Origin: Methanobacteriota archaeon
GTDB lineage: Archaea; Thermoplasmatota; Poseidoniia; Poseidoniales; Poseidoniaceae
NCBI GenBank assembly: GCA_011524855.1
Contig: WTJK01000026.1
Coordinates: forward strand, 1-34,335
Length of the DNA stretch: 34,335 nucleotides
Direction: 5' to 3'
Shown here piece by piece: positions 15,478-23,900 of the stretch. Under the pieces are notes generated by a model. The model was not told where the DNA came from and did no database searches. It saw nothing but the letters and a program-made list of their open reading frames with translations. A program made the position numbers and the translations under genes. Positions within the stretch are counted from its first letter, which is position 1, and every line of letters begins with the position of its first letter.

Positions 15478-16530
15478 ATGCGCATCATCAACCGCAGCCC
15501 CTCTGAATGGCGACTGCGGGTCGAAACCGTGGACGACTTGTGGGTGCTCGCCAACGTCGTGCGACCCGGGACCGGATTGGCGATGCTCGGTGAGCGGCGG
15601 GACCAAACCACCGCAGGAGAAGTCGGCGGTCGTGCCAAACAGGCTGAACGAAAGAAAATGTGGATTCGGTTAAAGGTCGACCGCACCGAACACCAAGCCT
15701 TCAGCGAAACCCTCAGGGTGCACGGAGTGATTGAGGAAGCTGCCTTTGATGTGGGCCTGCACCACACGCACATCGTCGATCTGCGCGACGAAGTGGTGGT
15801 GACAGCACATCCATCCCTGCCACAAGTCGACCAGGACTTGCTGAACGAGAGCGAGGCAGAAGCTGCTCAAGGCCAAGTGGCCCTGTTGGTGGTGGAGCAC
15901 GATGAGATGATCCTGTACTTCGTGACCGGCCGAGGACTAAGGGAAAGCGCCACCTGGACGATGAGGGGCGGTGGCAAACGCGGGGACATCCGTCAATCCG
16001 AAGGGGTTGCTGCGGCGTTCAGAAACACCACCGTCCATGGTCTCAACGAACAATTGCCCCCGGACATGCCCTTGGTCCTGTGCGGTCCGGGCCAAGCAAA
16101 AGACCGCATGCTTCGCGACCTGCGTGAAGCCGGCCATCAACGAACCATGCTGTCCGTGGCCACCGGCATGGGAGGCCGGGGGGCTGCCAACCAAGTCTTG
16201 AGCGAAGGGTTGGCTGGAGAGTTGCTGGCGCAGCACCACATGGTCAAGGAAACGGCGTTGTTGGACGAAGCGTGGCGGCGAATTTCAACCGGAGGGGCAG
16301 TGGCCTACGGCATGTCGTCCATCATGGCGGCCATTGAGGAAGGGGCCGTGGAAACCTTGCTGATCGCAGCAGAAGTCCTGAGGAGCAGCACCGACGGTGC
16401 ATGGGAGAAGGCCGTCGCCACCTTGCTGGCCTTCGGCGGTGCAGTGGTCCAGTGTTCGCTCCATCACGATGCAGGTGAACAGTTGACAGGTTTGGGCGGA
16501 GCCGTGGCGCTGCTCCGGTACGCGAGGTGA
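15478..16530 (+). CDS. pelA: Pelota (Dom34), mRNA surveillance / ribosome rescue
   Basis: This 350-residue archaeal Pelota recognises stalled ribosomes with an empty or blocked A site and, with aEF1A and ABCE1, splits them. The start MRIINRSPSEW at 15478 aligns with the family N-terminus and follows the fhs stop by 4 bp. An Sm-like first domain spans about 1-125 (VETVDDLWVLANVVRPG), the eRF1-like middle domain about 130-255, and the third domain about 256-350 (GAVAYGMSSIMAAIEEGAVE). There is no GGQ motif, as expected for Pelota rather than release factor aRF1. The length is normal for archaea. Placement behind fhs looks incidental to function. Confidence 0.92.
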   Translation: MRIINRSPSEWRLRVETVDDLWVLANVVRPGTGLAMLGERRDQTTAGEVGGRAKQAERKKMWIRLKVDRTEHQAFSETLRVHGVIEEAAFDVGLHHTHIVDLRDEVVVTAHPSLPQVDQDLLNESEAEAAQGQVALLVVEHDEMILYFVTGRGLRESATWTMRGGGKRGDIRQSEGVAAAFRNTTVHGLNEQLPPDMPLVLCGPGQAKDRMLRDLREAGHQRTMLSVATGMGGRGAANQVLSEGLAGELLAQHHMVKETALLDEAWRRISTGGAVAYGMSSIMAAIEEGAVETLLIAAEVLRSSTDGAWEKAVATLLAFGGAVVQCSLHHDAGEQLTGLGGAVALLRYAR

Positions 16531-16534
16531 TGAT

Positions 16535-16840
16535 GTGCAAACCGTTCACTTTTCAGCGCTGGGAGACCGTCCAAGAGAGGTCATGTCGGGGCAGCGTTGG
16601 TTGCTGATGACCGCCGACGACCTGCCACATGCCACAGCGGCCCTGATGTTTTCTGAATTGGAGGACGTGCTTGTGGCGGTGGACCACCGAGGGAGCACCC
16701 CCGAGTGGGGCCTGTGGTCACGAGCGGTTCACTTGTTGGTGGTGGACGGTTCAGCCGACGCTGAAGCCTTGCGCATCGCCTCTGGCATTTCCAAAGTCAT
16801 CGCCGATGACAACGTGGATCTTCACGCTTGCTTGTGGTAG
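16535..16840 (+). CDS. Hypothetical protein downstream of pelota
   Basis: This is an open frame of 101 codons from a GTG at 16535, four bases after the pelota stop. An ATG at 16583 (MSGQRWLLMTADDLPHA), preceded by GAGAGGTC, would give 85 residues and may be the true start. The product is soluble, slightly acidic and predicted alpha/beta, with strands such as DVLVAVDHR and AVHLLVVDG and a helix DAEALRIASGISKVIAD. I recognise no family. Tight coupling to pelota suggests cotranscription, perhaps a small accessory to ribosome rescue, but that is only positional. The gene ends 6 bp before the end of the oppositely oriented tRNA gene. Confidence 0.55.
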   Translation: MQTVHFSALGDRPREVMSGQRWLLMTADDLPHATAALMFSELEDVLVAVDHRGSTPEWGLWSRAVHLLVVDGSADAEALRIASGISKVIADDNVDLHACLW

Positions 16841-16846
16841 CGTTGC

Positions 16847-16922
16847 TGGTGGGCCTGGAGGGACTCGAACCCTCGATCAACTCCGTGTAAGGGAGGTGTC
16901 ATAGCCGCTAGACCACAGGCCC
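16847..16922 (-). tRNA. tRNA-Val (anticodon UAC)
   Basis: Read on the minus strand, the acceptor strands are GGGCCTG and CAGGCCC, with discriminator A and an encoded CCA (16849-16847). The T-arm is GAGGG-TTCGAGT-CCCTC. The D-arm region GGTCTAGCGGCTATGAC is like archaeal tRNA-Val. The anticodon loop is CTTACAC with anticodon TAC. The anticodon stem CCTCC/GGAGT has four good pairs and a C-U mismatch at the outer pair (27-43). No intron is present. The length is 76 nt including CCA. Confidence 0.93.
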
Positions 16923-16972
16923 AATCACCGCTGACACCTCCGGTTTTTCAACCAACCGCCGACAACAGGAAT

Positions 16973-16978
16973 CATAAG
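16973..16978 (+). promoter_or_regulatory. TATA-like box ahead of pncC
   Basis: CATAAG is centred about 25 bases before the pncC ATG at 17001, inside the 78-bp gap shared with the divergent tRNA-Val gene. It would give a leaderless pncC-DP1 transcript. The evidence is spacing and A/T content only. Confidence 0.3.
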
Positions 16979-17000
16979 TCGTTGCCCACAGCCCGAGAGC

Positions 17001-17696
17001 ATGGATGAAGCGGTCCAGTCCGCTGCTGCCAAGTTGGTTCGTCGCCTGAAAAAAGGAAACTACACCATCACGGTGGCCGAATCGTGCACCGGAGGCTTGC
17101 TCGCCAGCACCCTCACGGACATCGCCGGAGCATCCACGTGGTTCAAGCAATCCTGGGTGACCTACGCCAACGAAGCCAAAGTCCGGGAACTCGGGGTCAG
17201 CGAAGAAGCGCTGGAGAAGAAAGGAGCCGTTTCAGCTCGTGTTGCCATTCAGATGGCCCAGGGTGCACTTCAGCGCTCTGGTGCCGATTTGGCCATCGCC
17301 ATCACGGGCATTGCCGGACCCGGCAACGACAGCACAACCAAGGACGTCGGCATCGTGTATGTCGGCATCGCATCGGCCACGTGGGCGACCTCCGTGCGCA
17401 CCCAAATCGGAGGGAACCGCGAAGAAAACAAGAACGGATTCGTCCACTTTGCCTTGCTGTCGGCCATGCGCAGTTGGGACGATGCCATGGTTCGAACCCG
17501 TGAAGAAGCCGAAGAGGCTCATCGCATGTTCATCGAAGAAGAAGCGCGGAAGCAAGCCTTGGAAGCTGAAATCGAGGCCAGGGAAATGGCTGCGCATGAA
17601 CGGGCACCGTGGCAGGACGAGGCGTGGGAGGACAGCACGCCTGAGGAAGACCTTGGATTGAGCGAGGACATCGCCTGGTCCGAAGGCGAAGAATGA
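17001..17696 (+). CDS. pncC: Nicotinamide-nucleotide amidase, CinA C-terminal domain family
   Basis: This 231-residue protein has the CinA C-terminal (PncC) domain in its first 160 residues. The diagnostic AESCTGG is at 26-32 and the conserved ITGIAGPGND lies near 107-116. By family it deamidates nicotinamide mononucleotide to nicotinate mononucleotide in pyridine nucleotide salvage. Stand-alone PncC proteins are about 160 residues. This one carries an extra C-terminal tail of about 70 residues, strongly charged, first Glu/Arg/Ala-rich and helical (EEAEEAHRMFIEEEARKQAL), then acidic. The stop overlaps the next start by four bases (ATGA at 17693-17696), coupling its translation to the polymerase subunit. 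Why these two are paired is not clear. Confidence 0.88.
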   Translation: MDEAVQSAAAKLVRRLKKGNYTITVAESCTGGLLASTLTDIAGASTWFKQSWVTYANEAKVRELGVSEEALEKKGAVSARVAIQMAQGALQRSGADLAIAITGIAGPGNDSTTKDVGIVYVGIASATWATSVRTQIGGNREENKNGFVHFALLSAMRSWDDAMVRTREEAEEAHRMFIEEEARKQALEAEIEAREMAAHERAPWQDEAWEDSTPEEDLGLSEDIAWSEGEE

Positions 17697-19375
17697 CCGA
17701 GCAATTCACCATTCGAAGCGGCCCATACCTTTTCAATCGTCGTGGGGGGGTCAAGAGCATGGGTGAGCAATGGCCAGCAATTGCTGCCCGTTTGCGGCAA
17801 TTGCGTTTGCTGGCACCCCGCTCCATTCACGACCGCCTGCTGGCCTTGGACGACCCCATGAGCGTCCTCAACGGAGCCGTTGAACTGAACATCACGGGCG
17901 GTATGCTCACACAGGAACGACTCGATGTGTTGCTGTCCCACGCCAATGGACACGCCCCTGCCCAGCCTGCACCGTCGCACCAACCTCCTGTTCAGACGGT
18001 CGAAACGTTGCCACCCACCGATTTGGGACGGACCGTGGCACCCATGAACGAACCGGAACCTGTGGACGTCCTCTTGCGAAACAACCTCCCTGACTGGAAC
18101 GTCGCCGATTTTTCGATGCACGCCAGCGATGCATCAAGTGACATCACCGTTCACTTTGACATCACAGGCAATTCGATCACCGAAGGGAAAATGTCCGACA
18201 TTACCGCATGTTTCACCGACCGACTCGAAAAAATTCGGAAACTGATCATCCAGAACTCGAGACTCCCTCGTAAGCACCAGGAAATCGCCCGGTTGGTCGC
18301 AGAATCCTCGCGATACCAGGGCTACGAGAACAAAGCGGTGGCCATTGGCTTGGTCAATGAACCTCGCTACACGAAGAACGGTCACTTGATGTGGGGGTTG
18401 GAGGACGAAACCGGAGAGATGACCTGCCTGCTGACCAAGCGTTCCGGGGACGACCGGGACCGTGCTCAAGAAGCCATCATCGAAGCGGGGTTGATGCCAG
18501 ATGACGTGCTGGGTGTTTCAGGAACGTTCAGCCAGACGGGGGACATCTTCTACGTGGACGACCTCCATTTCCCTTTGGAATCCAAGCACACCAAGGTCGC
18601 TGCTGACCAAGGCGTTAGCGTGGCGTTCCTGTCCGACATCCACGTCGGATCCAAAACCTTCCTCGAGGCACAATGGCACAAAATGGTTCGCTGGTTCCAC
18701 ACCGACCCCTTGGCGAAGACCATCAAATACCTCATTTTGTCAGGGGATTGTGTGGACGGCGTGGGGATTTACCCCGACCAAGAAAAAGAGCTCGCCATTC
18801 CAGATTTGTTTGCGCAGTACACCGAATTCGCACGCCTGTTGGAATTGCTTCCTGACTGGGTTGAATGCCTGATGCTCCCCGGCAACCACGATGCGGTTCG
18901 GCCCGCTGAGCCCCAACCCACCTTTGAAAAGGACATCCAACACGACTACAACACCACCACGTTTGTTGGTAACCCGTGTGATTTCTCGCTCCACGGTGTG
19001 AGGTTGCTGTCCTACCACGGGAAATCCATCGACGACTTCGTAGCGGGCCTGCGAACCGTCACCTACGCCGACCCCGTGGAAGCCATGCGAGAAATGCTCC
19101 GTCGGCGACATCTTGCCCCCCAATGGGGCGGGAAAACACCGTTATCGCCGGAACCCGAAGACGGGCTGGTCATCAGGGAGGTACCGGATATCTTTGTGAC
19201 CGGCCACGTCCACGGTCACGAATGCGTTGACTTCAGAGGAACCACCCTCGTGTGCTCAAGCACGTGGCAGGATCAGACGTCGTATCAGCGCATGCTGGGC
19301 TTCCAGCCCAAACCGTGCATGCTGACCGTCATCAACCTCAAGAGCCACCGCTCTGTTTCCATTCCCTTCGCTTGA
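17693..19375 (+). CDS. polB: DNA polymerase D small subunit (DP1), 3'-5' exonuclease
   Basis: This 560-residue small subunit of the euryarchaeal D-family replicative polymerase contains the Mre11-like phosphodiesterase that proofreads for the large subunit DP2. Metal-binding motifs are in order: FLSDIHVGSKTF (about 315), SGDCVDGVGIYP (about 351), LPGNHDAVRPAEPQP (about 395), and FVTGHVHGH (about 504). An OB-fold region precedes them (about 200-300). The N-terminus is a small helical domain joined by a Pro/Gln-rich linker (near 85-105). All active-site motifs are intact. The large subunit gene is not in the window. Translation is coupled to pncC by the 4-bp overlap. Confidence 0.95.
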   Translation: MTEQFTIRSGPYLFNRRGGVKSMGEQWPAIAARLRQLRLLAPRSIHDRLLALDDPMSVLNGAVELNITGGMLTQERLDVLLSHANGHAPAQPAPSHQPPVQTVETLPPTDLGRTVAPMNEPEPVDVLLRNNLPDWNVADFSMHASDASSDITVHFDITGNSITEGKMSDITACFTDRLEKIRKLIIQNSRLPRKHQEIARLVAESSRYQGYENKAVAIGLVNEPRYTKNGHLMWGLEDETGEMTCLLTKRSGDDRDRAQEAIIEAGLMPDDVLGVSGTFSQTGDIFYVDDLHFPLESKHTKVAADQGVSVAFLSDIHVGSKTFLEAQWHKMVRWFHTDPLAKTIKYLILSGDCVDGVGIYPDQEKELAIPDLFAQYTEFARLLELLPDWVECLMLPGNHDAVRPAEPQPTFEKDIQHDYNTTTFVGNPCDFSLHGVRLLSYHGKSIDDFVAGLRTVTYADPVEAMREMLRRRHLAPQWGGKTPLSPEPEDGLVIREVPDIFVTGHVHGHECVDFRGTTLVCSSTWQDQTSYQRMLGFQPKPCMLTVINLKSHRSVSIPFA

Positions 19376-19577
19376 TTCGACCATGCAAAGGGGAAGGGGC
19401 GGGATGGACTCGGTGGTGTCAAGCCAGGTACACCCCCACGCGTAACACAAGGCTGCCAACACGTTGTTACCCGACAACGACTATCGCATGGTTGCAAGGA
19501 TGCCGACCAAATCACGGCACCGGCACGCAACACCATCGGGGGGAGGCGGTTCTTTCGCCCCAGACCCATGGTGGATG
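19376..19577 (+). other. Intergenic gap between convergent genes, with a hairpin
   Basis: These 202 bp separate the DP1 stop from the HAD phosphatase stop on the other strand. I see no credible gene or tRNA. One perfect inverted repeat, CGTTGT-TACCCG-ACAACG, lies at 19462-19479 and could help end transcription from both sides. There is no T-rich tract beside it. Confidence 0.4.
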
Positions 19578-20261
19578 TCAGCCCATTTCGGTTGAGGTTG
19601 GTAGACCGAGGAGGGGTCGGAGCAAGCGGAGATCCTTCTCCACCACCACGGGAACACCCGCCTCGGCAAACGCTGACTGGGAGCTCTCACGTGAGGGGTT
19701 GAAGCCGATGAACCGTGAACCCTCCACCTGCATGGAGAGGTCCATTTCGGAATCACCCACCGAGACGCATCCTTGGGCAGAAAAGCCCTGCATGCTCAAG
19801 AGCCGATCGATGATCGCTCCCTTACCGGTGGCGTGCAGTCGGCACACACCTTCGTCGGTCAGGTATCCCGCATCGTCAAAGACAAACCCGTTCGCAATCC
19901 AATCGTCCACGTTCAGCATGCTGGCAATGGAGGACACAAAGACATCGACGCCGGCACTCACGATGGCAACATAGACACCTGCATCGAGCAACTCGCTGAC
20001 GAGTTCCCGTGCACCTGGCATCAGCTTCACACCGGAATACGTCCGGAAGATGTCATCCTGGTGAATCGGGTCCTGGACCGCTTTCCACATCTGGATGTCC
20101 GACCGCATGAACTCCACGTCACTGATCTCGCCTCGAATGAAGCGAGCCAGATTGTGGCCGTTCTCCGTTCCAAAAGCATCGTGAATGGTTCGCCATGAAC
20201 TCACGGCGTCCACAAGCACACCATCGCAATCAAAGACCACGACTTCAGGCAGTTCACTCAT
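19578..20261 (-). CDS. HAD-superfamily phosphatase, SerB-like
   Basis: This 227-residue cytoplasmic HAD hydrolase has motif I DCDGVLVD with D11 and D13, motif II Ser in IVSAG (102), motif III Lys in ATGKG (147), and motif IV GDSEMD (169-174). The helical cap between motifs I and II, together with the motif II and IV wording, is like phosphoserine phosphatase and related type I-cap enzymes. Phosphoserine hydrolysis in serine synthesis is a reasonable guess, but the substrate cannot be proven. The gene lies downstream of the giant surface-protein gene on the same strand, separated by a 114-bp gap with strong hairpins, so it may or may not be cotranscribed. Confidence 0.85.
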   Translation of the reverse strand: MSELPEVVVFDCDGVLVDAVSSWRTIHDAFGTENGHNLARFIRGEISDVEFMRSDIQMWKAVQDPIHQDDIFRTYSGVKLMPGARELVSELLDAGVYVAIVSAGVDVFVSSIASMLNVDDWIANGFVFDDAGYLTDEGVCRLHATGKGAIIDRLLSMQGFSAQGCVSVGDSEMDLSMQVEGSRFIGFNPSRESSQSAFAEAGVPVVVEKDLRLLRPLLGLPTSTEMG

Positions 20262-20304
20262 TGACTCACGTCCATCACTGGGTGTCTCTGCTCAGCACCC
20301 CAAC

Positions 20305-20328
20305 GGGGGGACCCCGAGGGGTCCCCCC
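20305..20328. repeat. Perfect G/C-rich inverted repeat (hairpin)
   Basis: GGGGGGACCCC and GGGGTCCCCCC are fully complementary with two central bases (GA) left over. This gives a near-palindrome able to form a very stable hairpin. It lies just after the stop codon of the giant gene on the minus strand. It has no following T-run, so it may act as an mRNA-end stabiliser or a roadblock rather than a classic terminator. Confidence 0.7.
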
Positions 20329-20336
20329 AGAGGGGA

Positions 20337-20349
20337 CCGGCGTAGCCGG
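20337..20349. repeat. Second small hairpin CCGGC-GTA-GCCGG
   Basis: A 5-bp perfect stem with a 3-base loop sits nine bases from the larger inverted repeat and nearer to the giant gene's stop. Together the two structures fill most of the 114-bp gap 20262-20375, in which I see no gene. Confidence 0.5.
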
Positions 20350-20375
20350 CTGCTGTCCTTCAACCCGTTCAGGCT

Positions 20376-20942
20376 TCAAGCACGTCGGTCGTAGCTCAGA
20401 TCACTCCAGGTGCGCAGAAGTGCACCGTCGCCGTTGGGCGGAGCGTAGCTCAGGGTGATCGTTGCGTCCTCGAGCGGCGTACCGTCAGGAGCGTGGGTGC
20501 GCACGTAGAGCGAGTCACCGGTGTTGAACGTCGAGATGGATCGGCGTTCATCCTCGGAGATTTGTTCCACGTTCACGGAGTCCACGAAGGTCACGAAAGC
20601 GTCGCTGTTGAACGGGCTGAACCCGTACACGCCGCCGCTGTCGGCCAGGTTGACGGTGTGCGTCACGAGGGAACCGGTGGCGTTGGTGTACAGCACCTTG
20701 ACCACAACGGCCTGCGTAGCGAGCTCGGTCTGGGCCTGCTGCACCGTGATCAACCAGTGACCCGTCTCAGCATTGTACCCGTCCACGTCCTCAATGTCAA
20801 AGGTGACACGAGGCACGCCCTTCACGTCGGTCTCAGCGAGGCTGGAAGCCCACACGTAGATGACACCGGACAGCACCACGGTGATGGCAACCATCAGGAT
20901 GGTGGCGATCACAGGGCTGACTGCAGCGTCATCGTCCGCCAT
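20376..20942 (-). other. Internal archaeal type IV pilin unit within the giant protein
   Basis: Codons 4415-4602 of the giant frame begin MADDDAAVSPVIATILMVAI, the hallmark N-terminus of archaeal type IV pilins (Pilin_N family), followed by about 150 residues of beta-rich head. Pilin genes are normally separate and start a few codons before this motif, exactly where this internal ATG (20942-20940) sits. On the mRNA, GAGGT (20954-20950) lies seven bases before it. There is no stop codon between the giant part and the pilin. The unit could be made as a C-terminal domain, released by prepilin peptidase at the AA/VSP junction, or translated alone. The residues before the hydrophobic segment are acidic rather than the usual basic-Gly. 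Confidence 0.75.
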
Positions 20943-23900
20943 GGCGGTGACCTCTTCCTCGTCATCGGCACGGCGGCCGGACAGGGTGAGGGCGCTCACG
21001 AAGAGACCCGAGAGGGCCACAGCCACGATGCTGGGTGCGAACGAAGGCACAGAGCTGGCACCGATGGTGTCCACGACAGCCGGCAGGTTCTGGTCGGTCG
21101 ACAAGAAGTTGCTTGCTGGCATGTTGGCGTGGTTACAGACGTCGGCGGTCTCGAGGGAGGTCATGATGTTGTTACACCAGTTGCTGTCCTCAAGGAGCGG
21201 TCGGCGCTGCGAGGTGCTCGTAGCGTCCTTACCGTACTGGCCGGGCTTGGACCAGGCGTCCGTGCTCTGCACGTTGTTGATGATCGCATAGTGGGATGCG
21301 GGCTCATCAGCCTGGAAGCGGTCGGCAGCGGTGACGGTCAGGTCGCAGGGGTTGTCCAAACAGGTCAACACGTCCATCTCGACCCACACATGCGTGGTGT
21401 CACGGGTGACGTACACGTCTTCAGTGATGTCGACGGACTCGCCGTAGGCGGGCACCGTGTAGTACCGGGTCTGCTCGACGTCGGTGTGACCGTCCGTGTG
21501 GAAGGTCACAGCCAACATGTGGTCGTATCGGTAGGGACCTTCATCGCCGCCGCCGTTCACGGACACGGTCACGGGCACGTAGGTGCCGGACATGACGTTG
21601 GTCACGCCGTTGAAGGAGAACCCGCTCACGTCGTTGAAGGCGTAGTCGGGCACCTGCTCACGAACGTTCTCGACACGGACACCGATTTCCTTGGTGGCCA
21701 CACCTTGCTGGTAGTCAGCGATGGGCATCAAGGTGGTGTCGTAGTTGGGCACGTACGATGGGGCACTGGCGGTGTCACGGAGGACCAAGCGGATCTGACA
21801 GTACTCGGAACCGGACGGTCCAATCTGGTGGATACCGTTGTTGTTGAGGTAGTCAATCTCCCAGTCGTTGGCGTTGGTCGTAGCGTCCTCGATGAGGGTG
21901 AACACGAGGTTGTCACCGACGATGTTCGTGGTGAAGTAGTTCGTGTACACACACTGATCGGTGGATTCAACGGTCCAGGTCAAGTCGTCCAGCTCGTGGT
22001 CAACATCGGCCTTGATGGCCGAGAGGTTGTACGTCAGGTTGTTGAGGTTGGTGTCGTCTTCCATCAGCGAGACCGACCATGGCAGAGCGGGGATGGAACC
22101 GTTGTTGGCCACCATCACCGTTTCCGTGGTGCGGTTCCAGTTCTTGATGACTGGAGCGTCGTTGACCGGGGACACGGAGAATTCAACCGTAAAGGTGTCA
22201 GCTGCCGTGTTCTCGTTGCCGTTGTCGGACAGGCCGAGCACGATGTCGCACAGGCCACCCAGTTCGTTGTTCGTGTTCTCAGTGATCGTCAATTCGTTGT
22301 TGTCGATGGCGACCGAGAAGGCGGAACAGGCGTCCGTGGTGTTGTGGTTGTAAGCCATGGCCGACCAGTTGTACACTTGTCGGGTTGGGGCTTGCTCGTT
22401 GGCCATGTCACGGATGTACGAACGGGTCGTGTTGGACACATCGCCCAGGAACTTGGTGTGGGTACCGAAGCCTTCTGGCAAGATGTTGTTGTAGGTGTCG
22501 TCTTCCGAGAGGACCGGCATGCAGTCCGAGCGCTCGACGTTGCAGATGACAGGAGCGTCGTTGACGTTCTCGACCGTGAACGTGATGTTGTGGTCGTCCA
22601 CCAAGCCGTTGCTGTCGGTCACCTCAAAGGCGAACACAACCGTACCGAACTGGTCGGTGAGCGGCGTGATGGTCACGTCTTGTCCGTTCTGAGCCCAGTC
22701 CACGAGGACGTTGTCGTGAGCCACGAGGGTCCCCTCGGTCACGGTCCAGGTGAGATCGGCTTCTTCGTCCTGCACGTCGTCAGCCAGGTTGGTCAGGCTG
22801 AAGGTGAGTGCGCCGGAGTCTTCGTCACGGGTGAAGTCAACCAGACCGTCAGTGGTCGGGTCGGTTCCTTCCGTGTCGATGACGGGGCAAGCCCGCTCAA
22901 TGTCGATCGTGGATCGCACGTCGGTGGTTTCACCGGAGCCGGCCGTGTAAGCGTCGTCAAAGACCACGTTGGTGGACATCGAGATGTCTTCCACAACAGC
23001 CCAGTCCATGGCGCAATCGGCATCGGTCTTCACCATCAAGTTGTATTCCTTTGCAGCCGATGGCGTGGTCGAACCCTTGTAGGAACGGTAGACCAGCACT
23101 TCGTCGTCGAGCTCACCGTCAGCGAGGTCGTCGTGGGTCAGTTCCACGGTGACGAACTTGGTCAAGTTCTGCAAGGTGTTGCCAGCGTCCAGCGTCTGCG
23201 TGGGGTGCACGACGGAGATGTCGGCCGTGGATTCAGCCTGCACGATGGCGACGATGTCAACCATCTCAGGCATACCGCCAAGGCGGCTCCATGGGACGTA
23301 CAACTCAGCGAGGTCGGTGTTGGAGAAGTCCACATCGACGTTGGCCGTGCTCAGGCTGGATTGGCCCCAGCCGAGGAAGCCGTAGCTGTAGAGGTCGTAG
23401 GACGATTCGCTGTCAGCCCAGAGGACGTAGTTGGCGTTGAACGGCAGGTTGTGGGCGCCGCCCAATCCGTTGTAGCCAACATCGCTGCCGCCGCCGTCGA
23501 CGCTGAGGTAGATCAGCACGTCGGACATCGACAGGTCGGTGTCGGTCAGACCGAAGTACATACCGTCGCCTTCGATGTAGGTCACGAGGAAGTCATCCGT
23601 ACCGTCACCGCTCATGTTACCGGGCATGGCGTAGCCGGATGGGTTGAGGGCGTTGCCGCCAACCCAGTCATCGTTCGAACCGTCAACGGACATCACTTCC
23701 GGCTGGAAGCTGGTCGACACGTACGATGCACGCTCGCTGTCCGTGGACATGAGCATCAAGGCGACCTCGGAGGTTGGAGCAGCACCCAAGTGGGTGGTGT
23801 CAACCGACATGAGGTTGGCCTCGTCGATGATGGCAGAGGTGTGCACGTTGATCTTGGTCACGTCGAGCGTGTTACCGATGGAGGTCACGTGAGCACCAGA

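Noticed and set aside
19376-19577. Possible small RNA or tRNA in the gap between the DP1 and HAD genes
   Set aside because: No T-arm, cloverleaf or A/T-rich promoter could be found on either strand. Only one 6-bp hairpin is visible.
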